NCBI GenBank assembly: GCA_035610365.1 | Contig: CM069437.1 | Location: forward strand, 53,902,093-53,966,092 | DNA length: 64,000 nt | Direction of reading: 5' to 3' | Source: Aquatica leii | Taxonomy: Eukaryota; Arthropoda; Insecta; Coleoptera; Lampyridae | Shown: one piece after another, positions 11,880-25,500 of the stretch | How positions within the stretch are numbered: the stretch's first letter is position 1 | How the letters are laid out: every line of letters begins with the position of its first letter | Position numbers and translations under genes: made by a program | Notes under the pieces: generated by a model | Database searches by the model: none | Seen by the model: only the letters and a program-made list of their open reading frames with translations | What the model was told of the DNA's origin: nothing

Positions 11880-14400
11880 GTCAAAGCTATTCTGTCTTTA
11901 CAGAAATCCGTTGCTTCTCTAACTCGACAAATTATATTACTACAATCAACTCGGGATAAGAACAACGCTGCATTTCAACAACCAACTACTGAAATCAACC
12001 TGTTGAGCCACGCTGAACTAAAGAAGTCAAAGAAAGAGCGAATCAAAGATGTTCATATTAACGAAAATGAAAATTTTCCAATTCCATGCGATACTCCTCC
12101 TGCGCTTCCAACGCCATTACCATCCATGTCACAAGAAGAGGTAGATTAATGCATCATCCTCGACTGTGCAACAGCAGCAACATTACTACTGTTTCTCATA
12201 AGAAAAGGAGGAAAGACTCTACGTCATCGATAAAAGATCAAGAACAAAGCACTAAGAGACAAGCTCCAACATCTAAGGTAATACTACTAGTACCACTAAT
12301 AATCCTTCACAAACAACTGGATTACATCCGAGCCATGACGCTGTTACTCAAAGCCAACGTCCAAATTGAAACTGCAATCACCACCAGACAAGGCCTCTTA
12401 TTCAACGTTTGTTTCGAAGACGAGTACCGCACGCAGTAGCACAAAAAGGGAATTTTACATCTACATGCTAGGAGTCAGGGAAGCCACTGTAGGTCGCTAC
12501 CCGAAGCGTTTCAATTAGCGATAACGCAGAGAAAACCATCGAAGATGACCTGAAGCATGATGGTTTTGACTTCCTTGGCGTAATCAGAATAAAGTCTTCA
12601 AGAACTAAAGCAGCAATCCCCGTTTTAATGGCCTAACACAAGAGAATCAAATAATCAAAAAGTATCTTTGGCATCAGGTATGTAGGCAGTTTTAGGTCTA
12701 CATCGAAATACTATACGCCCAAGACGACAATTACGCAGTGCCACAGATGCCAGCGTTTTGGTCACACTCAATGTTGTTGCAGAGCGATTTCCAGGTGCGT
12801 TAAGTGTGCCGAACAACATTTTACGTTTTCTTGTAGCAAAAAGAGCGAAAATTCAGAGACGCTCACCCAGCATGGGATGTTTGGCTCATCTCAACAAAAA
12901 ACCCAGAGTAGCATTTAGGGCACCAGCCAAAACCATCACCCACCGCCTCAGCTTCGCAAATGCTGTAGCAACAACGTCTTCAACTTCATCTGACTCTGCC
13001 GCACCAATACCTGTACCGAGATTTCCTCACCAATTACCACACCAACGCCGACTCAATTACAAGATGAGAAGGACTTCGCATTAGTCAAGATGCTTGTTAA
13101 GATGATCCAAGAAAACAAAAATTAGAAATGGCTAACCACGTTTTAATTTCGATTCATTACAGATTGTCAAGATTGCAACTACAGTATTTTGCTTACAGGC
13201 ACAACTTGGACGCTATTCTAGCTTCTGAAGCACATCTTAAAGCGTGAAAAAGATTCTAGAATACCAAATTACGAGCTGAACCGTGTCTCGCTTGAAGCTA
13301 CGCTTGCACAGCTTCGGCGGGCGACGTCGTGATATGTGCGGCCGACAACCCGCCTGGCAGCCCCATTTGAGAAGCAAACTTTAACTACGTTAGTCTACAC
13401 TACAACGTTGTTGCAAACGGACCGATTGAGCCAATGTTTCATCCGTAGCAAGATTTCAGACGTTCTCGACATCACTGTAATGCAGAACTTCAAACTCGAC
13501 AACGAGCTACGGACTGTAGCAAAGCTCAGCTCGGATGAAGACCCGGTTTTCCAGTTAGGAGACCTCACCGTTTCTCTGCTTGGAAAATATAACATTGTCA
13601 TATGGCCAGTTTTTGAGTACAAAGTAGAACGTTTTCTACCAAAGTAACTATCATCGAGAACTCACGACAACTGCAAAAAGCGGTAAGCGAACTGACTAGA
13701 GCAATTCAGTGTGTTATATACGACGCCGATGACAACGTACTCATAATCTTGACTACAGAACCTTAGATAGAATGCAGAACAAAGTCAAAACGGTGACAAT
13801 AGAAAACGAAGCTAGAATCTCTCAACTCTCAAGACGTTAGCACCTAGAAGATGGTGAAGGCGCTAACGAACAAAGGAATGCCGAAGATTCTGCCAATTCA
13901 CGATCCGAATGACATCGTTTACACCGACGACGACAAGGCAGAATCGTTTGCGGACACCTTGGAATTGTAGTTTAGATCAACCTACGACAACACTGAAGCC
14001 GGTTGAATCGAACGCATCCATAGAGTAGTCCGAACCCGTCTGAGTGCAACTACAACAATGCAGAGGCGTCGCTCTACTCCCAGCCGTTTTTAATGCTTCC
14101 CTTCGACTCCGACATTTTCCATCCCAGTGGAAAACAGCGCACGTCATCCTTATCCTGATGACAAAAAAACTACATCATGCCGCAAAATAACCGTCCTATT
14201 AGTTTACTTTGCTCTATGGGTAAGTAAGTTACTGGAACGGATAATTATTTGTAGAGTACGAAGACGAAGTCGACACCAATGACGTAATTCCTAACGAATC
14301 CAAGTACACGGGAAAGACAGCTAAAGATCTGCGCACACTAACCGGATCGGAGCCATTCCATTCAAATAAAATAGGAACTTTGACTTTGACTTGACGGTAG
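11880..14400 (+). mobile_element. Jockey-like non-LTR retrotransposon, decayed
   Basis: Two ORF regions remain in broken frames. ORF1: a block with DDLKHDGF and IRIKSS (about 12545-12605) that fits the PRE_C2HC region of Jockey-type gag, followed at 12738-12843 by two zinc knuckles reading CHRCQRFGHTQCCC and CVKCAEQHFTFSC. ORF2: an endonuclease tail near 13330-13650, a linker (about 13850-13990, ALTNKGMPKILP then a segment with ADTLE) and the RT entry (about 14185-14260: NNRPISLLCSMGK-like, then LLERIII). The spacing follows the usual gag, EN, RT order. Many stops and shifts show it is dead. The 5' end is arbitrary; no poly(A) tail or target duplication was found. Confidence 0.72.
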
Positions 14401-15251
14401 TGTGACTATGGGGTCAACGAAGTGTATCAGTGCTCCAGAACTTTTTTACTGCGGTCTTAATTTGAGATAGATTGTAATTTGTTTATTATCTTTAAGTATT
14501 TGCTTTATACCTATTCATTTGCGTTATGTGCTTATTTTCACCCGTAGTATTGGTGTTAATAAATTGTATTGTCCATTTGTAATGTAACTCCGTTGAGCTC
14601 GACCAAACGGGCTAGTGAGTAGTGAGTTTACACCGGTTTCTATTGCTCTAGACCTACTGCTAATGAACCTAGAGTTTTTAATACTGCTTGGTTACAATTT
14701 TGATCCTTCTATTTCAATAGGACCATATCCGAGCACAAGTGAAGATTATAGGAACTTCTGCTAGACATGCTTAAACTGCTCTCTGATTCAGTATTATTTC
14801 TATGTAATTATTAATTCCTCTTATTGGTCAAATGTGACTTTTTCGCTAATAAAGTGTTTTGTTTTATTTGTTTATAACAATAATGGTGTTGTATTAATAC
14901 TTTCAACCATAACAATTTTCAAGGTTTTCTATAATAATAAATTTATAGATGCTGATCTCGGTTAAGTTTAATTTAAATTTAGCGCTCTCCACGTTGATAA
15001 GCGAACAAGGTAAAACGGTTAACGAAATGGTCCGAAGTTATGTGTCAAATTTTGTTTATTGCAGTGCTGTGTTTTTATCAAAAAATAATCTTTTATGTTG
15101 AATGCAATTGAAATAATAATAATATTTTCATAATTTAGGATTGTACATAATTAATTTAATGAATAAAACTTTAAACGGTAAGTAAAACTCTCAAACGTAT
15201 TTAAATGAAAGTTTAAATATTTAAAGAGGTATGACATTTATAATTGTAGTT
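14401..15251 (+). other. Upstream region of MED1
   Basis: No coding signal seen. The MED1 start lies just after a good acceptor (TTGTAG before 15250), so the 5' UTR may be spliced; an AACAAG/GTAAAA sequence near 15010 could be the donor of a noncoding first exon. Not proven. Confidence 0.35.
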
Positions 15252-18200
15252 ATGAATATCGGGACCCCTTCGATTGGAATTCAAACTACAATGGATAAAA
15301 ACAGGGACTGGCAGTTAGAACTGTTAATGGAAAAATTAAGATCGAAGGCATCACAGCTTAAGTCTCTTCAGGAAACATCGAAAACTGTTCGCATGACAAT
15401 GCTGGTAACTTCTTGAAGGATGTTTTTCTTTACTTGATGTATTTGTTTTCAGGATAAACGTTATTCTTTAGACAGTGTTGAGAAAAGCCAGCACCAAAAA
15501 TGCTTAGACACATTACAGCATTGCATTAAAGTAACTTCATTACAAAGTATGATAGAAAGACTGGAGAGTTTAACACGACAACTAGGGTTGGTACTTCTTT
15601 AAAACAAAATGAATTTTTTAATAAATTTACCGTTATAGATTAAAATTTATGGTGGGTCCTTCAGGAACTGAATTATTTATTTCTTCTGATATGTTTTACC
15701 TTGAAATTATTTTGGAACAAACTGGTGCTGTTAGAGATGTAAAAGTACATCATGATGGTAAAGTGGAACAACAAAGTTGTGCTGAATTAGTAGCTTGTTT
15801 ATCCCAGCAAGATTTTGCCGATTTCACTGCTCAATTAGAAGGTTTTACATCCATATACCAATTAAATGCGGAAAAAAAAGTTAAATGTAAAGCATTCACT
15901 GCCTTGCAATCGCTTGAATCTGATTTAACCACGTTAGCTGATTTACAAACGTTTATGAAAGAACCATTTAATTTATTACATAAGTCGCCAGTAGGAATTC
16001 TTGAAAAACGTTGTGGAGGACATCCTATGAAACTTACATATTTTGTATCTCCGTACGATTTGTTAGACGTCGAAAAAAGCGAATTAAAACCTATCACTGT
16101 TGAAGCTGTTACGAGTAGAAATTTAGGTTATAGTGTAACTGTATGTATGGAAGGATCTGCAGCTCATAAATTACAAACCACAACTTTAATTACAGTTAAT
16201 AGAAACTTTAATGGAAAAAGGTAGTGATCTAAAGATCCTTTCTCAAATTATACATTATTGTTGTAGCACTCCTTCATTTGCCGCTCTAACGAACCAAAAT
16301 AGTGCTGTAATACCAGCTTGTTTTATGTTGAAATTGAATAAACCAATGCCAATGTGTGTCTCTCTTGTACATCAAATTCAACAACTCACTGAATTAGAAT
16401 GTGCTGAAACATCTTCCACACATCCATTACTTAGTCTTATTGTTACACATGCAAGTGATGGGCAGATCGAACCTGGAAATAACAAAGGGCTTTTTGTAGT
16501 AAGTACTTTATTGGAATTGTAGCAACAACTCTCTGGGTAGGATATTTATATTCAAAAAATTCTCAATTACCTAAAGAACTTTTGTCATGGTTTACAGTTA
16601 GTGCCTCTGGCATGCAGTATGTTTCTGCTATTATTAGAAGTCATTGAATACTGATCCTACATATCTTTCCGCGTGTATTTCTTGTGTTATCACAGAAGCC
16701 TGTTTAGGTATAATCTTTGATCTGAGTAAACATTTTATGGATTTTAAGAAGTCGATGTTTTTGGAAAAACGTAGCTATTTTATAGAATTGTGAAGTCTAT
16801 AATTAGGCGAATATTAATATAGTTACTGTAGTTAACGACTATTTCAATCCAAATTTTTTTAGACATTACCTGAACAACACCACTGTTATTTTTTGACGGA
16901 TAGCAAAAATATGGAAGGAATTTTGGTTCACAGCATTCCATTCACGCACCCCGGACACGTGTCACAAATATTAGTAATTTTAAGACAACAAGCTCTCTTT
17001 AATACGATTATTACCAGTTGTGTTCGTCCTAATAGCAAACAAGGTAAATCGTCCATACATTTTTCAGAAGGTTTTAATTGTCCTTTGCAGATTTAGAGAA
17101 TATGATTATGTTTGAAATAAGCGCTTTGTCGTGCACCCATATATCAATTTCGATGGAGCACCCAATCGAAGAAACAATGGCGACAGCGGAAGTTGATCTC
17201 GCGGATATATCAAATCTTCAATGTCGTATATATGGTCCGGGCTCGCCTCCAAACACTTTAGATCCAACCTCCGAATTAGGAACCAAAATATTGAACCGTT
17301 GTCTTTCTATACCCGTTACAATGCGGTCGATAATACGACTATGGGATAAACAAGTTGTACGAAAAAATCATTTTAACGGGCATGAAAATTTTAGTTTACC
17401 CCTCGGTTCTGGTGATCCGGGGGGACACAAGGGACCACCCGGAAATAATTTAGCAGATTTTGGGGGCCTCGATGGAAAAATGAAGCAAGAACCATCGAAT
17501 GGAAATGGTTTGCCGCATGGTATGAATTTGTCGTTGTTATCGCATTCGCATCAAGGTATGTTTTTAAACGAATCAATGATGGCGAGCGCAAATTTTTCCA
17601 ATTTTCCTGCAACCGAAACTCCCATGTTTACTAATATGGAATTGACAAACATATTAGCGGGTACCGGGCAGTCGGATAAATCGTTGAAACGACAACATAA
17701 AAGAAAAGGTGACGATTTTTGGAAGAGCTCAAAACGTAAACAAGGTGAAGATGTTGAGCTTATGGAGACTTCGAGTAGCGATTCTATGTCTCATAGTACC
17801 CCTTTGTCGCAAGAAACACCTTCCGAAATTAGCATGATGACACCGAATTCTGTGGTGGGGTTTCAATCGGATTTGGAACTGTCGGGTCTCGACCCGTCTG
17901 AATTAATTGGCACCTCTGATAAAACTTTAGCCGAATATGATAACATAGACGAATTAGGAGATGTTGAAGAAATGCTAGCAGCCAGTTCATCGAGAGATCA
18001 AAAGCTGAGGAAATCGCAAAAGTCGCCTTCGTCGATGAATGTGTTGGATATACCCGAGAACAAGAATTTAGTTCCACCTAGTGTTAGTATTACTCCGATT
18101 AATGCGCCTCAGGGGTTTGGTTCTTCTAGTACTGCACCACCAAGACCTGGAATTGAAATTATACCCATTGCCACAACATCACCTACTGCCTTACCCAGTT

Positions 18201-20446
18201 CTATAACGATCACCCCCATCTCCTCCTCTCAAGTGCGTAACATCGACGAGAGGAGTCGAGAAAAGAAAAGTAGTAAAAATCGTTCTGACGATAAAAGTAG
18301 AATTGAGAAGAAAAGAAAGAGAAAACGCGATGAAAGTCCGATGGGGCCTCCGGAAAAGATACCACCGAAACAAGATCCGCTGACAAAGCCCGTTACGGTT
18401 AGTATAAAACCGGCCGAATCGCCACCGTTATCAACATCCACGCCAACATCTCCTTCGAGTATGATTAGGAAGTTTAGTGCGTCGCCGACTCACAGTAAGA
18501 GTTTTTCAGTTAGTGGAAAATTGAGCCCTAGCATGATGAAGTCTGGTATAAAACCCGGTCCCCCTTCACACCCAAGTCCGAAACACTCGCCCGGTCAGAT
18601 ACCTAGTAGTCCCAAACATACGCTACCAGGGATTTCGAGTCCCAAAAGTCACGGCACATCACCAAAACATCCGTCAACGGGTAGTTCAGGTAAACCTAGC
18701 ATGTCCACGCTTAAAAGTGCCGCAAATTCGCCTTCGAGTAAGTCAAACAGCGAAGGTATCAAAAAATCTAGTAAGGACGGTTCACGTGATAAAGATAAAA
18801 AATTTAGTGTAAGTAGTATGAATAAAGTGAAGTCGTCATCTGTGAAGTTAAAGCAATTGGATTTAAATGCAACGTCGGATTTTTCCACTCCTAATCAAAA
18901 TGAAAATCTTCCATCGCCTACTGGTACCACCGATTTGTTGAAGGCTAATCCGGGACAAGTTAGAAACCGTAAGGGATCGCTCTCTGCTGTTATAGATAAG
19001 CTGAAATCGGCGCATTGTGACAACACCACTGACGTAAGTTTGAAGCAAAGCTCGAACCGGGACCGTTCGACGCCCTCAATGAGTAAAACCGCCGATGGGA
19101 GTAAAAGTGTAAGTAAAGTGGGTGGCGAAAATAAAAATTCAGAGTATATGGTGAAACCTAGTTCGGACGGTATGAAGATCACTATTAATAAAACTAGAAC
19201 GAAAGAAAGTTCAAAATCGTTATTAAAATCGCAAAGTTCCGGTAGCGGTTCTCCTAAAACGCATACTGGTTTAAAACCCGGCGTTAATAGTGGACCCGCT
19301 TCCAAGAAACCTCAACAATTTACTCAAAAATCTAGTTCTAGTCCCAATTTAACTAGCTCCGCGGGTAATTACGGCTTTAAAAGTGGATCAAGTTCGAGTA
19401 GTGGTAAAATGCCAACAAATTCGAAAACTTCGTCTGGTTCCACCGCTTTAAAATCAAAATTAAGTAGTTCTCCAAAGACGGGGACTTCGGATTTAAATCG
19501 TAGTAAAGATAGACCTAGGCTAAATAAAAGTAATTCGGATAAATCGATATTTAGCAGTTCGCGGGAGAGGAAGAGTAGCCCAACTCAAAATAGAGAAGAA
19601 AGTGATAGTGAGAAAGCGTTTAAACTTGCACTTTCAAAAATGGACCCGTATTCAACTGCTCCTTTAATGGCCGAAGGGTTGATTAAACAATTAGATAAAA
19701 ATTTTCAAATTCCGAAGTTATCTGCGCGCAATGCTGAAGATAAAAAATCGTCTTCCAATAAGGTTACTACCACCAGTAGTGGAGATACTCTCAATAATGT
19801 TAGTAGAAGTGTTGATAATACGAAGATCTACGACATGATTGGTAAAAATGACGTGACGAAGTATCCTCTGCCACTGTCAACTTCGAAGATGTTCGATACA
19901 AGTATAGAGTCGAAGATACGTAATAGTATGAGCATGATAGCGTCTGGTGTAGTTAATTTAAACAATCCTCACGTATTGACGAACACTTCTAGTCCAAAAT
20001 CAAACATGTCTAATTCGTTACACAATGAACATTTAGATGGTGATTTGAAAAAGGACGTTCCTCAAAATCTAAGTACAAGTGCTCACAATTTTACCATGCC
20101 CGTTGCGAAATCCTACCCCTCTACAATAGCCGCTTCGGATTTATCTTCGAAAAGTGTCGATTTAACGGCGAAATTTGCCAGCTCGGATAATAAAAAAGAT
20201 TCTAAAAATTTTTCTAAAGATGTTAGTGATGTGTTACTGGATTTTTCAAATACGACTAAAAGTGAATCGAGTAAACTCGCTGGTGGAGTCAATACGCAGT
20301 TGTTAGGTCCTAGCCCCAATTATCCTCCATCGTCTTCAGTAAGTGTTCACATCGTTAAATCTCCAGCACCCAGCGCCAATTCCGGATCACCCTGTATAAC
20401 CGACGACGAATTAATGGACGAGGCTTTGGTTGGTTTAGGTAAATAA
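15252..20446 (+). CDS. MED1: Mediator of RNA polymerase II transcription subunit 1 (MED1)
   Basis: Subunit of the Mediator complex that bridges transcription factors, especially nuclear receptors, to RNA polymerase II. I join six exons: 15252-15404, 15453-15586, 15639-16220, 16267-16498, 16863-17043 and 17091-20446. All are GT-AG and in frame: 4638 nt, 1545 aa, close to vertebrate MED1 (about 1580). The globular Med1 domain fills roughly residues 15-500: [25 protein letters not shown], the GQQHCYFL-like block in exon 5 and SIPVTMRSI in exon 6. The rest is a long disordered Ser/Lys/Pro-rich tail, in one 3.3 kb exon, with the conserved block [12 protein letters not shown] and an acidic end [12 protein letters not shown] motif LTNIL sits about where vertebrates have the receptor box LxxLL, but it is LxxIL. 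Introns are 46-52 nt except intron 4 (364 nt), which contains an odd open stretch. The ATG is the first in frame after an acceptor-like site. Confidence 0.93.
16541..16785 (+). other. Open, protein-like stretch inside MED1 intron 4
   Basis: Within the only long MED1 intron, one frame is open from 16541 to a TGA at 16652 (37 codons, rich in Leu with a segment [16 protein letters not shown]), and the next frame stays open from 16650 for about 45 codons ([18 protein letters not shown]). The two join smoothly if one base is skipped, as in a frameshifted exon remnant. I do not recognise the protein. It could be a chance open stretch. Confidence 0.25.
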
Positions 20447-22566
20447 CTTTTATTTAACATTTTTTAGTTTTAATTGTTCAAATATACAACGGTGATTGGT
20501 AGATAAATTGTTATCTATAGGCACTATTAAAAATTATACACAGTGTTGTTCAAAAACAACTTGTGCTTAATGGTTGCACTTATATTTAAACGAGCTTTTG
20601 ACAACACTTAATCACGAATACTAATATGTATTTAAATTATTTCTTAAGTAACGTTTATTTTAAACAGCACACCAGAGTTGGGTGATCACTAAGAGGTGTA
20701 TGGGAAACTTGTGCACTGTGTGAAATGCTTACAGTATAATTGTTATTACAGTTTTATATTGTTTAATGAAATCAGTCGGGTTCTCTTAAACGGTAGTTTC
20801 CATCACCGAGTGATTTTGTTTTGTCTAATGCCTTCCTCCAGTACCTAAACTTTCTTTTACACTTTCCTTCTACTCCATTTCCAATCTCTTATTTATTTAT
20901 CGCCTGGAAATTAAGTTTATATTTTTCTATAATTCTTGTTCTTTTGTAAATAATGCAGATGGTCTTTTTTTGTTAAGCATTGAGTTTTTGAGATATTTTT
21001 TTGCCTTAAACAAACTTTAGACAACACTTAGTCGCGTATACTAATTGTTAGGAGTAATCCGAAGATACTTTTGGACTAGCCTGAATATCTTTTTTTGTTG
21101 GATTGGTTCTATTTGTATTTATACATCGCTGTGCCAAATCGCAAATTATACACGATTGAGTCATCTTCGATTTATTTTATTCATAATGATGTAATGACTA
21201 AACCAACGATATTTAAAATCGATTTTCAGAACGAACCTTAACGTTTCTCATCACTACCCACGTTTCTGAAATATTTTGATACGCGATAGTTAAACTGAGG
21301 TAGTTACAAAAAAGGCACAAAGTGCTATAGTTTCCCTGCGCTTACCGTTAAAAAAAAATAAACACCAAGAGTGGCCTATGGGATAAATGTGACATTTTCC
21401 GAATCAAGAAAACAATTTTAGCCATGTAAGATTTTAGAATTAAGTTACAAAACCCACTTGCTGCGCGAGTTGTTTTTTTATACCTGAATTTCAAACACAA
21501 TAACTGTTATAAATAAACTTTTTTTACATCGGTAATTACTATAGTATTGTGATTGAAATTTGAAACATGAATAAGCGGGTCTTAATCAATTTTTATGCTC
21601 TCTTATTTTTACTGTGTGAATACTTTGTAATTTATCGGTATAATGAGTTGCGCTGATAGAGTTAAACTCTGTGTTTTTTTTAGAAACAGTACAAATAGCG
21701 GCCTGATAATTAAGGGGGCCATTTTTAGTTAGCGTCGATTTCAGGTTTATTAAGATTTTGATTTGTAGTTAATTAAGCCAAATGAAGTGTGTTAAATTTT
21801 AGCAACGAATAATTTTACCCGTACTTGTGATCTTTTTTTTAATTTAATTTTATTCAACTCTTTCAGGGGCTGGATTTTTGACTTGAAAAACAAATCTATT
21901 ATTAAAAAAATGTATTCTTGCATTGTTTCTTAACCCTATTTCCATAAATAAAACATAACAATTGGGTCGTAGTTTTCCATATAACCGTTATGTTCTCTAC
22001 TTTAGGTACATATTTACCTGACATGATTTTTAAGGTTTTTAAGGTAAAAAATTATTAGAGCCACCCTTGGAAGAGTTAATGAAATTTGTATAACTAACAC
22101 CAATCAAGTATTTTATTTATTAGTGCAATAATTTGTATAAGTATTTTGTAAGGTAACTTATAATCAGCAATTTCGTTTTTTTTAGGATTTTTGATATATT
22201 CTTGGAACGTTGCCTTATGAAATAACTAATCTGAATCATACACTGTGAATTATTTTTAATGTTATGTAACACACGATTGCCATCAACTATAAAATAGCGT
22301 TAATTATAGACAATTCATAGTTAAGGTATTTATTAAAAAAAGTTGAATATATTTTATGTTGTACATATCTTAATAGATTAATATTGTAATGGTAAAACGA
22401 CTACTTGAAAGACTAAGTTTAGCTTTATTTTAAAAAAATTGAATCCAGTAGGAAATTCAAGCAAATAACAATTAACAGCAATGTAAATATAATTGAATAA
22501 ATACGTTTTAAACTAGTTTATGTTCCCCTTTATAGTTTAGATAAAGTGTTATATAAAATATAATTT
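20447..22566. other. Convergent 3' flanks of MED1 and NUDT9
   Basis: About 2.1 kb of AT-rich DNA between two genes that point towards each other. AATAAA occurs at about 21356 and 22496 on the + strand, and its complement near 22325 for NUDT9. No gene, tRNA or recognisable transposon seen. Part is likely MED1 3' UTR. Confidence 0.45.
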
Positions 22567-25500
22567 TTACCAATGTGCACCATGAAGCATAGCAGCAGTT
22601 TGTACAAAAAATGAGTGATTAGCGTAAAGAGACAAGTTTTGATCGATGTTCATCCATTTTACATTCTTAGCATCATCTCCCGCTTTCAGTTGGAATTTTC
22701 CCACAGACGTTCCATCATCATCATGGAAATTCACAGCCACAGTTTCCATCCAAGCATTATCAGTGTTCCTCGGATCGTCGACGTATCCCTTATAGATTTC
22801 ATAACCACCGGCAAAAAAATCCGAAACCATTTTTTGTTTTTTTGCCAGTTCATCTGAAAATTAATTTGAAGAAATTATACAATTATTGATTGCTCAAAAC
22901 AATTAACACAATTGTCGCTAGAAAGTATAATTTTAATGGTATATGAACACGGCTGTAAATTCAAAGTCGAGAAAACCAATTCAAAAAACTACCGGTTAGT
23001 ATCACTTCCTTTTTTGATGCCCAATGGAATCGCAGAAACTATCAATCGAAATACACTCAATAAAAGAAAAAACGGGATAATACCTGCTTCTAAATACAAA
23101 CCTATATTAAATAAAACTTATATAATACTCTGTAACGACTTATAAGACGTCTTAATACATTTCTGACTGTCGAATAGGCAACTTTCCACTAGTAGTCGCG
23201 TGTGGTATAAATGGCGTGTGGGCTAGATATTGCAATGGCTAATAAGCGTAGTATTTTCTTCTATCAATATCCACCTTATGTCAATCTTTTTAAGGGAAAT
23301 TTTTCTTTTCGATCAGAACGTCTAAACCTCTGCGGAGTCTAGGCGATGTTAATTTTTGTGTTACAATTACAACGGAGATCTAAGTGCTCTTTATAACGGG
23401 TTTTTAGGGGTCTTCTGGTTGGCCCTATATACATTTGGTTACATTCTTTAAAATTAGTTGTAAACAGCACTTAGCTCATGTCAAATATAAAATAATAGAT
23501 AAATCCAGTGTTGCCCTACATATGAAAACAATAGAAAAGAACTAGATCTATACGGAGAGTTTGGAAATTTATGAAAACAAATGTTTATTGATGAACAACG
23601 ATGACTTCGGACTGTTAAGATAATTTTAGTGTAAATTAGCTTTAGTCATAATTGTAGTTTTTGTATCAATTCGCTGAGGATGACAGCATAGCTGTCGAAA
23701 CACGTGTACGACAAGTATTCAATTTATATTAGTTGCTGGGTTATTGTGAATTAAATATATTTAACGCTACAGTGTTTAGTTTCCTTTTATTCATTATATA
23801 CTGTCGTTATCAACTGCGTAGCTACTATAATATAAATAATTTATGTACTGATAATTAGGTGTGAATCAACGACTAGATATTTAGTTTTCAATTTCGTTGT
23901 GATATTTTTTTTCTCTTCTCCGCTTCTTCGATGTCTTTTGTGATCCAATACTAGTCTTAAATAAATCGTCGTAATAATCTTAATGTAACATTTTGTTTTA
24001 TACTCAACGCACAATTGTGTTGCGGATTTGGGCAACTTTTCCCTGGCCCAGATTTTTTTTCTTTCTGGTTCTTCTATCTGCAATGAAAAGTGACGTAGAG
24101 CACCGTAACGAAGTTGGGTACTAAAAACTCGATCTACGACCTCCTTCGGCTTAAGCTAGCCAAGTGAGTCGACAAACTACTTTTTCTTGCTTTTCTTTCC
24201 TGTTGTTTTTTCAATTTTAAGTAAATTTTCTATCAGACACTTAAATAATAATTTATAAAAAACATAGTTTTATGTAATTATGTAGATTTCGGTTCACTTT
24301 GCTACTTTAGTTTTTTTCGCCAACTACACTAACGAACGAATATTGATGTTTGTGATGAGGATAGCACAAAAAATGTATTTAAATTGTTATAGCCTAAACT
24401 GAACTTTGTTTACACAGCTATATGTTCGTATTTAGGAGCATATAGTGTCTCGTTTTTTTCTTTTCTTGGTTTTATATTTTCTTTGACATCACGATGCTAG
24501 TCAAATCAGAACCAAATTGTGTGATTTTTAAGTCTGTAATGTAGACACCGATCAAAATGGATGCGGCGTGGGGACATGATCGCAGCATTGTCCAGCACCC
24601 TTTTAGCATTACGGAAAACAATTTCAAATCGTTAGTCAGCTCAGCACAGTTCAAAACAGAAGCTATGTAGTCAGATTAACATCAATAAGAAACTCTTCAA
24701 AAACATTGTCGCACGTTTAAGCAAACTTTACTTTGTACATCACCAACAATCGAGCGTTCTCTCTAAAATCGACATGTTGATTCTTCTTTTTCCTTGTCGG
24801 CTTTTATCAAGGCCATCGTTACTGACAATTTCAATCAATATCAAAGGCCTCTGCAGTTTTATTAGGTAATATGTAAGCAACGAAACTGTGATATTCAAGT
24901 CCTACCAAAGATTAATGGACTGACACTATCGGAAGAAATCCTGGCGAGCAATCACAACTTTGCAGAGCTACCGATGTGACTTACTTTCATGACCTGCACA
25001 AATAATATTGAGATCGTAACGATGGAACTTCATTCGCCATCTATTTACAAGCCACCACACACATCAATATTCGATATCAAATCAAATCTCAAATAATAGA
25101 GTTCTTCAAGAATTGTCACCAAGGCAAACGTGGTGCAATCTTTTTGGCAGATAAACATAATATCAGCCAGGCATGGGAGTCGCTTAAAAAGGTTACTAAC
25201 GACCTACCCAGCTGATGCAAAGCGACAACAGAGACGCATTAGACCATCTAAGAACAGGACAGATAAAAGATTTTGTAAAAGAAACTGATTATTATTAATT
25301 GCTTATATGCAAATCCCGAAAATGTATAGAAAAGCTCGGGTAGTAGCTGTTCTAAAACCCAGAAAGGAACCAACAAGCGAAAAATCGCCGGCTAGTCTCG
25401 TTACTATGCCATCTCTTTAAACCCCTGCAGTTTGAGTTCAGGTAGGCTACAGGAACTATTTAATGCTAAATCCGAGCAGAACTTAAGTTTGTGTATACGC

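Noticed and set aside
12086..13647. Separate small genes in 12-13.7 kb
   Set aside because: The frames are pieces or shifted readings of one decayed Jockey-like element.
17391..20319. Minus-strand ORFs across MED1 exon 6
   Set aside because: Shadows of the large MED1 exon; compositions mirror its Ser/Lys-rich codons and no domain is seen.
22615..22857. + strand 80-codon ORF
   Set aside because: It is the antisense shadow of NUDT9 exon 4.
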